A stretch of DNA of 64,000 nt from Yersinia enterocolitica subsp. enterocolitica (GTDB taxonomy: Bacteria; Pseudomonadota; Gammaproteobacteria; Enterobacterales; Enterobacteriaceae), in contig NZ_LR590469.1 of the NCBI RefSeq assembly GCF_901472495.1, positions 1,798,001-1,862,000 of the forward strand, given 5' to 3'. Below the pieces are notes generated by a model that was given only the letters and a program-made list of their open reading frames with translations, was not told the DNA's origin and did no database searches. How positions within the stretch are numbered: position 1 is the first letter of the stretch; every line of letters starts with the position of its first letter. Shown here in pieces: positions 28,936 to 36,808 of the stretch. The position numbers and the translations under genes are program-made.

Positions 28936-29391
28936 TTACAAATCATCAAGAAATGTTTTATCCAACTGCTTGAAGGCGCGTTTAAGCACATCAGCCAAAG
29001 ATTGGTAGGTCGGCGTTTGCTCAACAGGTGCGACGGCTTGCCCGGCTTCAGCCAGTTTATTTCGCACCTCGTGGAACCACTGCAATAATGTCGGTGGTAA
29101 CGGTGTAATAGCACGTTTACCTAACCACCATAACCCTTGCAGCGGTAAACCGCAGGCAAACAATGCCGTGGCAATGGCTGGCCCTAATTGCCCGCCAAGA
29201 GCTATTTGCCAGGTTAATGTAAAGATGGCCAACGGCGGCATAAAGCGGATACCAAAACGGGTCGCGGTCGCCACACGATTCTCGGGAAACACCGGTGCCA
29301 GGCGTTTATCAGCAGGCCAGGTCTTCATATAATGCTGCCCGCGCTGGAGTACCTGAAACCAACTTACGGAATCAGAGGGTTTTGTTGTCAT
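28936..29391 (-). CDS. yfbV: YfbV, UPF0208 membrane protein
   Basis: This 151-residue protein matches E. coli YfbV in length. It has two membrane helices (about residues 50-90, FMPPLAIFTLTWQIALGGQL and the following stretch) and a cytoplasmic C-terminal region ending RAFKQLDKTFLDDL. In E. coli, YfbV helps limit spreading of the Ter macrodomain. It is divergent from ackA. Confidence 0.95.
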   Translation of the reverse strand: MTTKPSDSVSWFQVLQRGQHYMKTWPADKRLAPVFPENRVATATRFGIRFMPPLAIFTLTWQIALGGQLGPAIATALFACGLPLQGLWWLGKRAITPLPPTLLQWFHEVRNKLAEAGQAVAPVEQTPTYQSLADVLKRAFKQLDKTFLDDL

Positions 29392-29823
29392 GGCTCACCT
29401 CAACTTCACAAACAAAGATTAAAATTTTTTTTGTAATCCACTAACTAAAAATTAGTCTGTTAAATATATTTTGTTTTTAGGCGGCGCTATCGGTATCCTA
29501 GTCCGGCCTTTTGGCCGCTAGAAGATGACGCTAAATATGTCAACTTTTTGCAGCATTTAAATCAATTTTGTTAAATCGCGCGGGCTTTTACCACCAGGCG
29601 TTAACGTTTGTTCTTAATACTAAATCGGCGATTTTTCCTTCATCATGCATTTTTCGCTATCGCATGATGTTAATCATTAATGTCGACGCCAATATGCGCT
29701 ACGCTTTTGGATAGATTGACGTTTTATTAACCACGTGTTTTCGCTGTTTTTGTTCCCCGATACATTATCTGTATCGATCATGCAAAAAACACATGTCGAA
29801 CACGACTATAAATAGGTACTTCC
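29392..29823. other. yfbV-ackA divergent promoter region
   Basis: This 430-bp AT-rich intergenic region must contain the ackA promoter. I see no open frame and no site I can assign with confidence. In E. coli this region carries FNR/ArcA-regulated promoters. Confidence 0.45.
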
Positions 29824-31026
29824 ATGTCGAGTAAGCTAGTACTGGTTCTTAACTGCGGTAGCTCTTCCCTAAAATTTGCTATCATCGACGCGACCAATGG
29901 TGAAGAACACCTCTCTGGTTTAGCCGAATGCTTCCATCTGCCGGAAGCCCGTATCAAATGGAAACTGGACGGCAGCAAACAGGAAGCAGCATTGGGTGCT
30001 GGTGCAGCACACAGCGAAGCACTGAATTTCATTGTTAATACTATTCTGGCACAAAAACCAGAGCTTTCCGCTCAACTGACGGCTATCGGTCACCGTATTG
30101 TTCATGGCGGCGAGAAATTCACTGCATCAGCTATCGTTACCGAAGAAGTTATTCAGGGTATCAAAGATTCCATCCCGTTTGCACCTCTGCATAACCCAGC
30201 TCACCTGATTGGTATCGCTGAAGCATTGAAATCCTTCCCGAATCTGGCTGATAAAAATGTTGCAGTCTTTGACACTGCCTTCCACCAGACCATGCCGGAA
30301 GAGTCTTATCTCTACGCCCTGCCGTACAGCTTATACAAAGAAAACGGTATCCGTCGCTATGGCGCGCACGGTACCAGCCACTTCTACGTGAGCCAGGAAG
30401 CAGCAAAAACTCTGAACAAACCACTGGAAGAACTGAACGTAATTACTTGCCATTTGGGCAACGGCGGCTCAGTTACTGCGGTGCGTAACGGTAAATGTGT
30501 TGATACTTCTATGGGCCTGACGCCACTGGAAGGTCTGGTCATGGGCACCCGTAGTGGTGATATTGATCCAGCTATCATTTTCCATCTGTATGATGCGATG
30601 GGCATGACCATGGAACAGATCAGCAAACTGTTGACCAAAGAATCTGGCCTGTTGGGCCTGACTGAAGTCACCAGCGACTGCCGTTATGTTGAAGACAACT
30701 ACGAAACCAAAGCCGATGCACGTCGCGCAATGGATGTGTTCTGCCACCGTCTGGCGAAATACATCGGCGCTTACACTGCACTGATGGATGGTCGTCTGGA
30801 CGCCGTGGTATTCACCGGCGGTATCGGTGAGAACGCAGCAATGGTGCGTGAACTGACCCTGGACAAACTGGGCCTGTTAGGCTTTGAAATTGACCATGAA
30901 CGCAACCTGGCAGCACGCTTTGGTAAATCAGGCACCATCACCAAAGATGGCAGCCGTCTGGCTCTGGTTATTCCAACCAACGAAGAGCTGGTCATCGCAC
31001 AAGACGCCGCTCGTCTGACCGCGTAA
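29824..31026 (+). CDS. ackA: Acetate kinase
   Basis: AckA converts acetyl phosphate and ADP to acetate and ATP. The 400 residues have the expected family length. The phosphate-binding start VLVLNCGSSSLKF, the GHRIVHGG substrate region, DTAFHQTMP, the family motif LGNGGSVTAVRNGKCVDTSMG and TRSGDIDP are all present. It starts at an ATG 24 bases after a stretch ending in ATAAATAG. It is followed by pta after two tandem ERICs. Confidence 0.98.
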   Translation: MSSKLVLVLNCGSSSLKFAIIDATNGEEHLSGLAECFHLPEARIKWKLDGSKQEAALGAGAAHSEALNFIVNTILAQKPELSAQLTAIGHRIVHGGEKFTASAIVTEEVIQGIKDSIPFAPLHNPAHLIGIAEALKSFPNLADKNVAVFDTAFHQTMPEESYLYALPYSLYKENGIRRYGAHGTSHFYVSQEAAKTLNKPLEELNVITCHLGNGGSVTAVRNGKCVDTSMGLTPLEGLVMGTRSGDIDPAIIFHLYDAMGMTMEQISKLLTKESGLLGLTEVTSDCRYVEDNYETKADARRAMDVFCHRLAKYIGAYTALMDGRLDAVVFTGGIGENAAMVRELTLDKLGLLGFEIDHERNLAARFGKSGTITKDGSRLALVIPTNEELVIAQDAARLTA

Positions 31027-31040
31027 GAGTTTTGACATAT

Positions 31041-31163
31041 ACCCAAAGTCACTAGAGTTGCAGGTAGGCGGCAAGCAAATAAATTCCGATGAGTTGGCTC
31101 AGGTCAGTGATTCGAGTGCATGAGCGTAGCCAACAACCCTGCGGCTTTAAGGACGAAGGATGT
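31041..31163. repeat. ERIC element 1 between ackA and pta
   Basis: This is a full ERIC of about 123 bp, with the central palindrome CCGATGAGTTGGCTCAGGTC and the arm GCGTAGCCAACAACCCTGCGG. It directly abuts a second ERIC in the same orientation. Confidence 0.85.
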
Positions 31164-31287
31164 TCCCAAAGTCATTGAAGTTGCAGGTAGGCGGCAAGCA
31201 AATAAATCCCGATGAGCTGACTTAGGTCAGTGATTCGGGTGCATGAGCGTAGCCAACAACCCTGCGGCTTTAAGGACGAAGGGCATA
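31164..31287. repeat. ERIC element 2 between ackA and pta
   Basis: This is a tandem copy of the preceding ERIC, with only a few differences and a 123-bp period. It ends about 20 bases before the pta start, so it places a hairpin just upstream of the pta ribosome site. Confidence 0.85.
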
Positions 31288-31306
31288 ACCGTAAAGAGGT
31301 TTAGCC

Positions 31307-33460
31307 GTGTCCCGTACAATAATGTTGATCCCTACCGGCACCAGCGTTGGTTTAACCAGCGTCAGCTTGGGTGTCATCCGTTCCATGGAACAAAAAGGTG
31401 TACGCCTGAGCGTATTCAAGCCAATCGCGCAGCCACGTGCTGGTAACGATGCACCTGACCAAACCACCACTATCATTCGCGCAAACTCTAGCATCACTGC
31501 TGCTGAGCCGCTGAATATGAATCATGTGGAAAACTTGCTGAGTTCTAACCAGCAAGATGTGTTGATGGAAGAAATTGTTGCCCGTTACCACGAAAACACC
31601 AAAGACGCCGAAGTGGTTCTGGTTGAAGGTTTAGTGCCAACACGTAAACATCAGTTTGCTAATGCACTGAACTACGAAATTGCCAAAACGCTGAACGCGG
31701 AAATCGTGTTTGTCATTGCGCTGGGTAATGATTCACCAGATCAATTGAAAGAGCGGATCGAACTGGCTCGTTCCAGCTTCGGTGGCAGCAAAAACAAAAA
31801 TATCACTGGCGTTATCATTAACAAACTGAATGCGCCAGTTGATGAGCAAGGCCGTACCCGCCCTGACCTGTCTGAAATCTTTGATGATTCCACCAAGGCC
31901 AGTGTCGCGAGCATCGATCCAAAACAGCTGTTTGCCAACAGCCCGCTGCCGGTTCTAGGTTGCGTACCATGGAGCTTCGAGCTGATTGCGACCCGTGCGA
32001 TTGATATGTGTAAGCACCTGAATGCGCGCATTATTAACGAAGGTGATATCAGAACCCGCCGCGTTAAATCGGTGACATTCTGTGCGCGCAGTATCCCACA
32101 CATGCTGGAACACTTCCGCCCAGGCTCTCTGCTGGTGACCTCCGCAGACCGCCCAGACGTGTTGGTTTCTGCTTGTTTGGCAGCCATGAATGGCGTTGAA
32201 ATCGGTGCCATTTTGCTGACTGGCGGTTATGCGATTGATGAGCCAATCAAAAAGCTGTGTGATCGTGCCTTCCAAACTGGCCTGCCAGTATTTATGGTTG
32301 ATACCAATACTTGGCAGACTTCTCTGAGCCTGCAAAGCTTCAATCTGGAAGTGCCAGCAGATGACCATGAACGTGTTGAGAAACTGCAAAACTACGTTGC
32401 CAGCCATATCAGCAGTGAGTGGATTGATTCTCTGAGCGCCACATCCGAACGTTCACGTCGCCTGTCTCCTCCAGCATTCCGCTATGAGCTGACCGAGTTG
32501 GCACGTAAAGCCGGCAAACGCATCGTACTGCCAGAAGGTGATGAGCCACGTACAGTTAAAGCTGCGGCTATCTGTGCTGAACGCGGTATTGCGACTTGTG
32601 TGCTGCTGGGTAATCCGGAAGAAATTCAACGTGTTGCTGCGGCTCAAGGTGTTGAGCTGGGTAAAGGCGTTGAAATCATCGATCCAGTTGCAGTGCGTGA
32701 GCAGTATGTTCCACGTCTGGTTGAACTGCGTAAGAGCAAGGGCATGACCGAAGTGGTTGCTCGTGAGCAACTAGAAGACAACGTAGTTCTCGGCACACTG
32801 ATGCTGGAGAAAGGCGAAGTTGATGGTCTGGTATCTGGTGCTGTTCATACCACCGCAAACACTATCCGCCCACCGTTGCAGTTAATCAAAACCGCACCGG
32901 GCAGTTCACTGGTCTCTTCTGTGTTCTTCATGCTGCTGCCTGACCAGGTTCTGGTTTACGGTGACTGCGCGATTAACCCGGATCCAACAGCTGAGCAATT
33001 GTCAGAAATTGCTATCCAATCAGCTGATTCTGCGGCGGCATTCGGTATCGAACCGCGTGTAGCGATGATCTCTTACTCCACCGGTAACTCTGGTGCAGGT
33101 AGCGACGTAGAAAAAGTGCGTGAAGCAACTCGTCTGGCACAGGAAAAACGCCCAGACCTGATCATTGATGGTCCGTTGCAGTATGATGCGGCAATCATGG
33201 CAGATGTGGCTAAATCCAAAGCGCCTAACTCGCCAGTTGCCGGTAAAGCGACAGTATTCATCTTCCCTGATCTGAACACCGGTAACACCACCTATAAAGC
33301 GGTACAACGTTCTGCCGACCTGATTTCCATCGGGCCGATGCTGCAAGGCATGCGCAAGCCAGTTAACGACTTGTCTCGTGGTGCATTGGTAGACGATATC
33401 GTCTATACCGTGGCGTTGACGGCAATTCAATCAGCTCAGGCTGACGCTAGCGCATCTTAA
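31307..33460 (+). CDS. pta: Phosphate acetyltransferase
   Basis: Pta interconverts acetyl-CoA and acetyl phosphate. The 717 residues correspond to the long enterobacterial form. An N-terminal P-loop-like domain (MLIPTGTSVGLTSVSLG) is followed by a DRTGG-type domain (about 210-350) and the catalytic PTA domain (about 390-712) with LVSGAVHTTANTIRPP and YSTGNSGAGSDVEKVREAT. It starts with GTG at 31307, as in E. coli; AGAGG lies about 7 nt upstream. The two ERICs separate it from ackA, but the genes are likely still cotranscribed. A terminator follows. Confidence 0.98.
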   Translation: MSRTIMLIPTGTSVGLTSVSLGVIRSMEQKGVRLSVFKPIAQPRAGNDAPDQTTTIIRANSSITAAEPLNMNHVENLLSSNQQDVLMEEIVARYHENTKDAEVVLVEGLVPTRKHQFANALNYEIAKTLNAEIVFVIALGNDSPDQLKERIELARSSFGGSKNKNITGVIINKLNAPVDEQGRTRPDLSEIFDDSTKASVASIDPKQLFANSPLPVLGCVPWSFELIATRAIDMCKHLNARIINEGDIRTRRVKSVTFCARSIPHMLEHFRPGSLLVTSADRPDVLVSACLAAMNGVEIGAILLTGGYAIDEPIKKLCDRAFQTGLPVFMVDTNTWQTSLSLQSFNLEVPADDHERVEKLQNYVASHISSEWIDSLSATSERSRRLSPPAFRYELTELARKAGKRIVLPEGDEPRTVKAAAICAERGIATCVLLGNPEEIQRVAAAQGVELGKGVEIIDPVAVREQYVPRLVELRKSKGMTEVVAREQLEDNVVLGTLMLEKGEVDGLVSGAVHTTANTIRPPLQLIKTAPGSSLVSSVFFMLLPDQVLVYGDCAINPDPTAEQLSEIAIQSADSAAAFGIEPRVAMISYSTGNSGAGSDVEKVREATRLAQEKRPDLIIDGPLQYDAAIMADVAKSKAPNSPVAGKATVFIFPDLNTGNTTYKAVQRSADLISIGPMLQGMRKPVNDLSRGALVDDIVYTVALTAIQSAQADASAS

Positions 33461-33490
33461 TTTCACGATTAAGTATGTATAAGAAACACC

Positions 33491-33517
33491 AACGCCAGCC
33501 TCGTGCTGGCGTTTTTA
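33491..33517 (+). terminator. pta terminator
   Basis: AACGCCAG-CCTCGTG-CTGGCGTTTTTATT is a strong rho-independent terminator about 30 bases after the pta stop. An IS200-type element begins directly in its T-tract. Confidence 0.9.
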
Positions 33518-34229
33518 TTGTGCATAGAAAACCCCCAGCTAGGCTGGGGGTTCCGTAAAGCTTCCAGCTTTGAGCCGGATATAAAAACCCCTTTTGATTT
33601 GTTAAAACACCTTGCGGTCTGGCAACTGCAATGGTCAAACAAGAAATCAAAAGGGGGTCCCAATGGGGGACGAAAAGAGCTTAGCGCACACGCGATGGAA
33701 CTGTAAATATCACATAGTTTTTGCGCCGAAGTACCGAAGAAAGGTGTTCTACGGGGAAAAGCGCAAAGCGATAGGCAGTATCTTGAGAAAGCTGTGCGAA
33801 TGGAAAAACGTGAATATTCTGGAAGCAGAATGCTGTGTGGATCACATCCATATGCTTCTGGAAATCCCGCCCAAAATGAGTGTGTCGGGTTTTATGGGAT
33901 ACCTGAAAGGAAAGAGCAGCCTGATGCTTTATGAGCAGTTTGGCGATTTGAAGTTCAAATACCGTAACAGGGAGTTCTGGTGTCGAGGGTATTACGTTGA
34001 TACGGTTGGGAAAAATACAGCCAGGATACAAGAATACATAAAGCACCAGTTGGAAGAGGATAAAATGGGTGAGCAACTCTCGATCCCCTATCCGGGGAGC
34101 CCGTTTACGGGCCGTAAGTAATCCATAAATGCAAATGTCAGATCGCGATGCGCCTGTTAGGGCGCGGCTGGCAACAGAGCCTTACAGGCGCATATGAAAA
34201 ACCTCCGGCTATGCCGGAGGATATTTATT
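33518..34229 (+). mobile_element. IS200-type element resembling IS1541, copy 1
   Basis: Alignment with the second copy (39676-40387, constant offset 6158) defines both ends and gives a length of 712 bp. There are no inverted terminal repeats, as usual for IS200. A hairpin (AACCCCCAGC/GCTGGGGGTT, about 33530-33552) lies at the left end and another (CCTCCGGC/GCCGGAGG, about 34202-34220) at the right end; these act as recognition structures in the single-strand transposition of the family. The length and sequence recall IS1541 of Yersinia. Confidence 0.92.
33663..34121 (+). CDS. tnpA: IS200-type transposase TnpA, copy 1
   Basis: This 152-residue Y1 HUH transposase cuts and rejoins single-stranded DNA. 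The HUH motif is HIHM, in CVDHIHMLLEIPP, and the catalytic Tyr lies in GYYVDTVGKN. I start at the ATG at 33663 (MGDEKSLAHTRW), directly after AAGGGGGTCCC; the frame extends 17 codons upstream without conservation to the family. It is complete. Confidence 0.95.
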   Translation: MGDEKSLAHTRWNCKYHIVFAPKYRRKVFYGEKRKAIGSILRKLCEWKNVNILEAECCVDHIHMLLEIPPKMSVSGFMGYLKGKSSLMLYEQFGDLKFKYRNREFWCRGYYVDTVGKNTARIQEYIKHQLEEDKMGEQLSIPYPGSPFTGRK

Positions 34230-34266
34230 TGCCGGATTTTTATTGTGTTAGGGCAAGCGCGGACAC

Positions 34267-34363
34267 AAAAAAACCGCCATAAAGACGGTTTTTCTGCGCT
34301 GGTCCGGTAAGCGGCCTTTCCAGCAGGTTTGTATTGCCGTTGTAACGCAAGCACACTCTCGTG
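34267..34363 (-). ncRNA. Candidate antitoxin small RNA
   Basis: A minus-strand promoter (TTGACA at 34398-34393, 17-nt spacer, CAATAT at 34375-34370) leads into a stretch of about 97 nt that ends in a strong terminator, AAAAACCG-TCTTTAT-CGGTTTTTTT (34293-34267). No open reading frame is visible. The predicted 5' end begins at or near AGCACGAGAGTGTGC (34365-34351), which is perfectly complementary to 15 nt of the divergent mRNA leader at 34505-34519. Promoter, terminator and seed are visible; the function is inferred by analogy with IstR-1 and similar antitoxins. Confidence 0.6.
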
Positions 34364-34472
34364 CTGAGTATATTGTCTCGCTTGTGGTTGATTGTCAAAT
34401 GCTGAACAACTCAATATTGGTGTACAATCGCGCTGGGCCTTTTCGCCGCCCTAAGCAAGCGGGCATCGGTTT

Positions 34473-34483
34473 AAGGAAAGGAG
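34473..34483 (+). promoter_or_regulatory. Possible ribosome standby site in the toxin leader
   Basis: AAGGAAAGGAG is a strong Shine-Dalgarno-like sequence, but no start codon lies at a suitable distance after it. It is 86 nt before the peptide start and 22 nt before the small-RNA pairing site. In tisB a standby site upstream of the start is needed for translation and is blocked by its antitoxin RNA. Confidence 0.4.
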
Positions 34484-34504
34484 TTCCAACGGCCGTAAAC
34501 ACAG

Positions 34505-34519
34505 GCACACTCTCGTGCT
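34505..34519 (+). promoter_or_regulatory. Small-RNA pairing site in the toxin mRNA leader
   Basis: GCACACTCTCGTGCT occurs here and again at 34351-34365, in the divergent small-RNA gene. Because the two transcripts run in opposite directions, the RNAs can form 15 continuous base pairs. The stretch is itself a small hairpin. Confidence 0.6.
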
Positions 34520-34580
34520 TGTATTCACGGCAGTGTCGCCGATGGTGCTGGCGTGAAGCGGTCTAAGCATGGACCGCACA

Positions 34581-34700
34581 ATGAAACGATACTTTTGTAT
34601 TGTGCTCGTTGTATTTGGTGCGTTGTTAACATCCTGGAATGGGGGTTGGAGTATTTTCAACAACTCAATCACGGTAATCATCAACACATCAGGCAAGTAA
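34581..34700 (+). CDS. Candidate type I toxin, 39-residue membrane peptide
   Basis: The peptide starts MKRYFCIVLVVFGALLTSWN and ends VIINTSGK. It has one hydrophobic segment at about residues 4-20 after a basic start, as is common in small toxins of type I systems. An in-frame ATG at 34569 would add four residues. The start region is enclosed in a hairpin (GCGGTC 34558-34563 with GACCGC 34572-34577), so translation may be weak unless activated. A possible promoter with TACAAT at about 34422-34427 and a terminator at 34708-34730 bracket it. I do not recognise the sequence as a named family; a non-toxic small membrane protein is possible. Confidence 0.55.
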   Translation: MKRYFCIVLVVFGALLTSWNGGWSIFNNSITVIINTSGK

Positions 34701-34707
34701 AATAGGT

Positions 34708-34730
34708 AGCCGTCCTTCGGGGCGGCTTTC
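34708..34730 (+). terminator. Terminator of the small peptide gene
   Basis: AGCCG-TCCTTCGGGG-CGGCT with a UUCG-type loop, followed by TTTCCTTC, lies 7 bases after the stop. The T-run is short. Confidence 0.7.
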
Positions 34731-34751
34731 CTTCAAAGCTTGGTTCTATCT

Positions 34752-35777
34752 TCAAGTGCTTTGCCGCGGTTCAAATTTATAGCTGAAATTCTGGCTTACC
34801 GGCTCGCCATCTTCATCATTATCCAGCATATCAATCAGCATCTTACCGGCTTCTTTCCCCATTTTTTTGTAATCAATGCGCATTGAAGTCAATGTTGGAT
34901 AGGTTTGATCACAACTATCAGAGCCATCTAAACATGCCACCGCAATGCCGCTTGGGATTCTCAACAACCGGCGCTGACATTCAAATAATACGCCGAGTGC
35001 AATATCTTCGTGACTGCATATCACCGCATCCAATTCTGGCTGGCGCTGGAGTATTTCTGTCAGTGCATAGCGGCCAAACTGTAAACTGGCCGTCTCAGGC
35101 GTAGTGACCGTCTGGTCCGCATTTTTATAATGCTCTAACATCGCCTTATGCCAACCATTCAGCTGTTGGCGTTGCAGGCGGTTATCCATATGAGCACCGA
35201 TAAAACCAATATGGTGATAACCCCGTTCCAATAAATGGCGACTTAATTCATAGGCCGACTCAAAAAAAGCCGCCTCAAGAGTAATTTTAGCCCCTTTGAA
35301 ATAAGAACCGACCACGTTGACCGTCGGGATATTAGCGCGTTCCAGCAATTGATAGGTTTTTTCTGCCAGTTGAGAGCCAAATATCACTACCGCTGCGGGG
35401 TTACTTTGCAGCAATGTCATCAATATTTCCGCTTCTTTGCGCTGGTTATATTCATGGCAGCCTAGTAATAACTGAAACTCATTTTTATTCAGAATCTGTT
35501 GCAGCGCCTGCATAAATCGGGAACTGGCTTTGTCCGTTAATGATGGAATTAAAACAGCGACAGTATCACTGTGACCGGATGCTAATGCCCCAGCAGCGCG
35601 GTTAGGAATATAACCAAGAGTTTCAACCGCTTGTTCTATTTTTTCACGTAATTTATCTGAAACCTGCTCCGGCGTTCGCAGCGCTCTGGAAACAGTCATC
35701 GACCCTACCCCGGCGTAATTCGCCACATCGGATAGCGTGACCCGCCCGGTATTACGGCGCTTGCGCGTTTTTTCCAT
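34752..35777 (-). CDS. LacI-family transcriptional regulator
   Basis: This 341-residue repressor starts MEKTRKRRNTGRVTLSDVA at 35777, with AGGAAA 6 nt upstream; the frame extends 23 unconserved codons further. The N-terminal helix-turn-helix is VTLSDVANYAGVGSMTVSRAL, followed by the hinge YIPNRAAGALASG and a sugar-binding-protein-like domain (about 65-335). It resembles GntR-type members of the family. It is divergent from a PTS operon, and three palindromes lie in the intergenic space, so it very likely controls that operon and possibly itself. Confidence 0.92.
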   Translation of the reverse strand: MEKTRKRRNTGRVTLSDVANYAGVGSMTVSRALRTPEQVSDKLREKIEQAVETLGYIPNRAAGALASGHSDTVAVLIPSLTDKASSRFMQALQQILNKNEFQLLLGCHEYNQRKEAEILMTLLQSNPAAVVIFGSQLAEKTYQLLERANIPTVNVVGSYFKGAKITLEAAFFESAYELSRHLLERGYHHIGFIGAHMDNRLQRQQLNGWHKAMLEHYKNADQTVTTPETASLQFGRYALTEILQRQPELDAVICSHEDIALGVLFECQRRLLRIPSGIAVACLDGSDSCDQTYPTLTSMRIDYKKMGKEAGKMLIDMLDNDEDGEPVSQNFSYKFEPRQST

Positions 35778-35897
35778 GCTGATTTCCTGCCTGATTAAAA
35801 TTCTTGCCTGAGTACAACCTTCCCACACTGGCCCTCGGCAATACATTGCATTGTATATGGCTTATTTGGAGATAGCCAAAGCCCTTGGTGTGACAAA

Positions 35898-35945
35898 TGA
35901 TAGCGCTATCACAAATTTTGATAGCGCTATCAGGTAGCGCTATCA
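35898..35945. promoter_or_regulatory. Three LacI-type operators
   Basis: TGATAGCGCTATCA occurs twice (35898-35911 and 35919-35932) and a variant, AGGTAGCGCTATCA, a third time (35932-35945). The central CG and perfect dyad symmetry are typical of LacI-family operators. The centres are 21 and 13 bp apart. They lie between the divergent regulator and PTS genes. Confidence 0.8.
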
Positions 35946-35947
35946 AA

Positions 35948-35963
35948 TGAGAGATCCATCACA
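35948..35963. promoter_or_regulatory. Probable CRP site upstream of the PTS operon
   Basis: TGAGAGATCCATCACA matches TGTGA-N6-TCACA with one mismatch, 60 bp upstream of the EIIA start. Catabolite control would be expected for a sugar PTS operon. Confidence 0.5.
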
Positions 35964-36022
35964 TTAATGCCAGTGATAACTATCTACTCTCACGTTAACA
36001 GTCATCGGGAGTCATATATATC

Positions 36023-36466
36023 ATGTTAAAAACACTGTTAACGCCAGACGTCATTCAGGTAGTCAGCCAGGCGAAAGACTGGCGTGATGCTATCGCGATT
36101 TCATGTCAGCTTCTGATTGATAATGGCTCGATTGAAGCCCGTTATGTCGAGGCAATTTATCGCTCCCATGAGGCTATTGGTCCTTATTACGTGGTCGGGC
36201 CGGGCATTGCCATGCCGCATGCACGCCCGGAAGAAGGTGCCAATAAACTCTCTCTGGCCTTAACCGTCATCACCGAGGGCGTCACTTTCCATGCTGAAGG
36301 TAACGATCCGGTAAAACTGCTCATAGTGTTAGCGGCGACAGACAGTACTAGCCACATCGAGGCTATTTCTCAACTCGCTCAGTTGTTCGATAACGATAAC
36401 GATGTACAAGCCTTACTTAATGCCAAAACGCAGCAGGATATCCTATCCGTTATTGCGCGTTATTAA
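36023..36466 (+). CDS. PTS EIIA component, ascorbate-type (UlaC-like)
   Basis: This 147-residue cytoplasmic protein receives phosphate from HPr and passes it to EIIB. The active-site His66 lies in GPGIAMPHARPEEG, the PTS EIIA type 2 motif. The sequence resembles UlaC/SgaA. It starts the three-gene operon, with GGGAG upstream. The substrate cannot be deduced from this subunit. Confidence 0.9.
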   Translation: MLKTLLTPDVIQVVSQAKDWRDAIAISCQLLIDNGSIEARYVEAIYRSHEAIGPYYVVGPGIAMPHARPEEGANKLSLALTVITEGVTFHAEGNDPVKLLIVLAATDSTSHIEAISQLAQLFDNDNDVQALLNAKTQQDILSVIARY

Positions 36467-36508
36467 TCTCAGCATTGAGTTTGGATAATAATTTTAAGGG
36501 GAAAGAAA

Positions 36509-36796
36509 ATGAAAATTACAGTGGTTTGCGGTAACGGTTTAGGTACCAGCCTGATGATGGAAATTAGCATCAAAAATATTCTGAAAGAATTAGCAGTCAG
36601 CGCTGAAGTGGATCATGTGGATCTGGGATCTGCCAAAGGAACACCCAGTGACATTTTCATCGGTACTAAAGATATCGCCGAACAATTAGTTGCTCAGGCC
36701 GTGGGCGGAAAAATCGTGGCACTGGACAATATGATCGACAAGAAAGCCATGAAAGAGCGTTTGTCTGTGGCATTAACCGAACTAGGCGCTTTGTAA
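36509..36796 (+). CDS. PTS EIIB component, ascorbate-type (UlaB-like)
   Basis: This 95-residue protein carries the phosphorylated Cys7 in VVCGNGLGTSLMM, the P-loop of EIIB proteins of the lactose/ascorbate type. AAGGGG lies just before the ATG. It lies between EIIA and EIIC with short spacers (42 and 12 bases), as expected for one operon. Confidence 0.92.
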   Translation: MKITVVCGNGLGTSLMMEISIKNILKELAVSAEVDHVDLGSAKGTPSDIFIGTKDIAEQLVAQAVGGKIVALDNMIDKKAMKERLSVALTELGAL

Positions 36797-36808
36797 CAGG
36801 AGGCTGGC

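Noticed and set aside
34384..34566. 60-codon open frame in the leader of the small peptide
   Set aside because: It starts within the promoter and crosses the pairing site. It has no SD sequence at a suitable place and a protein sequence without features.
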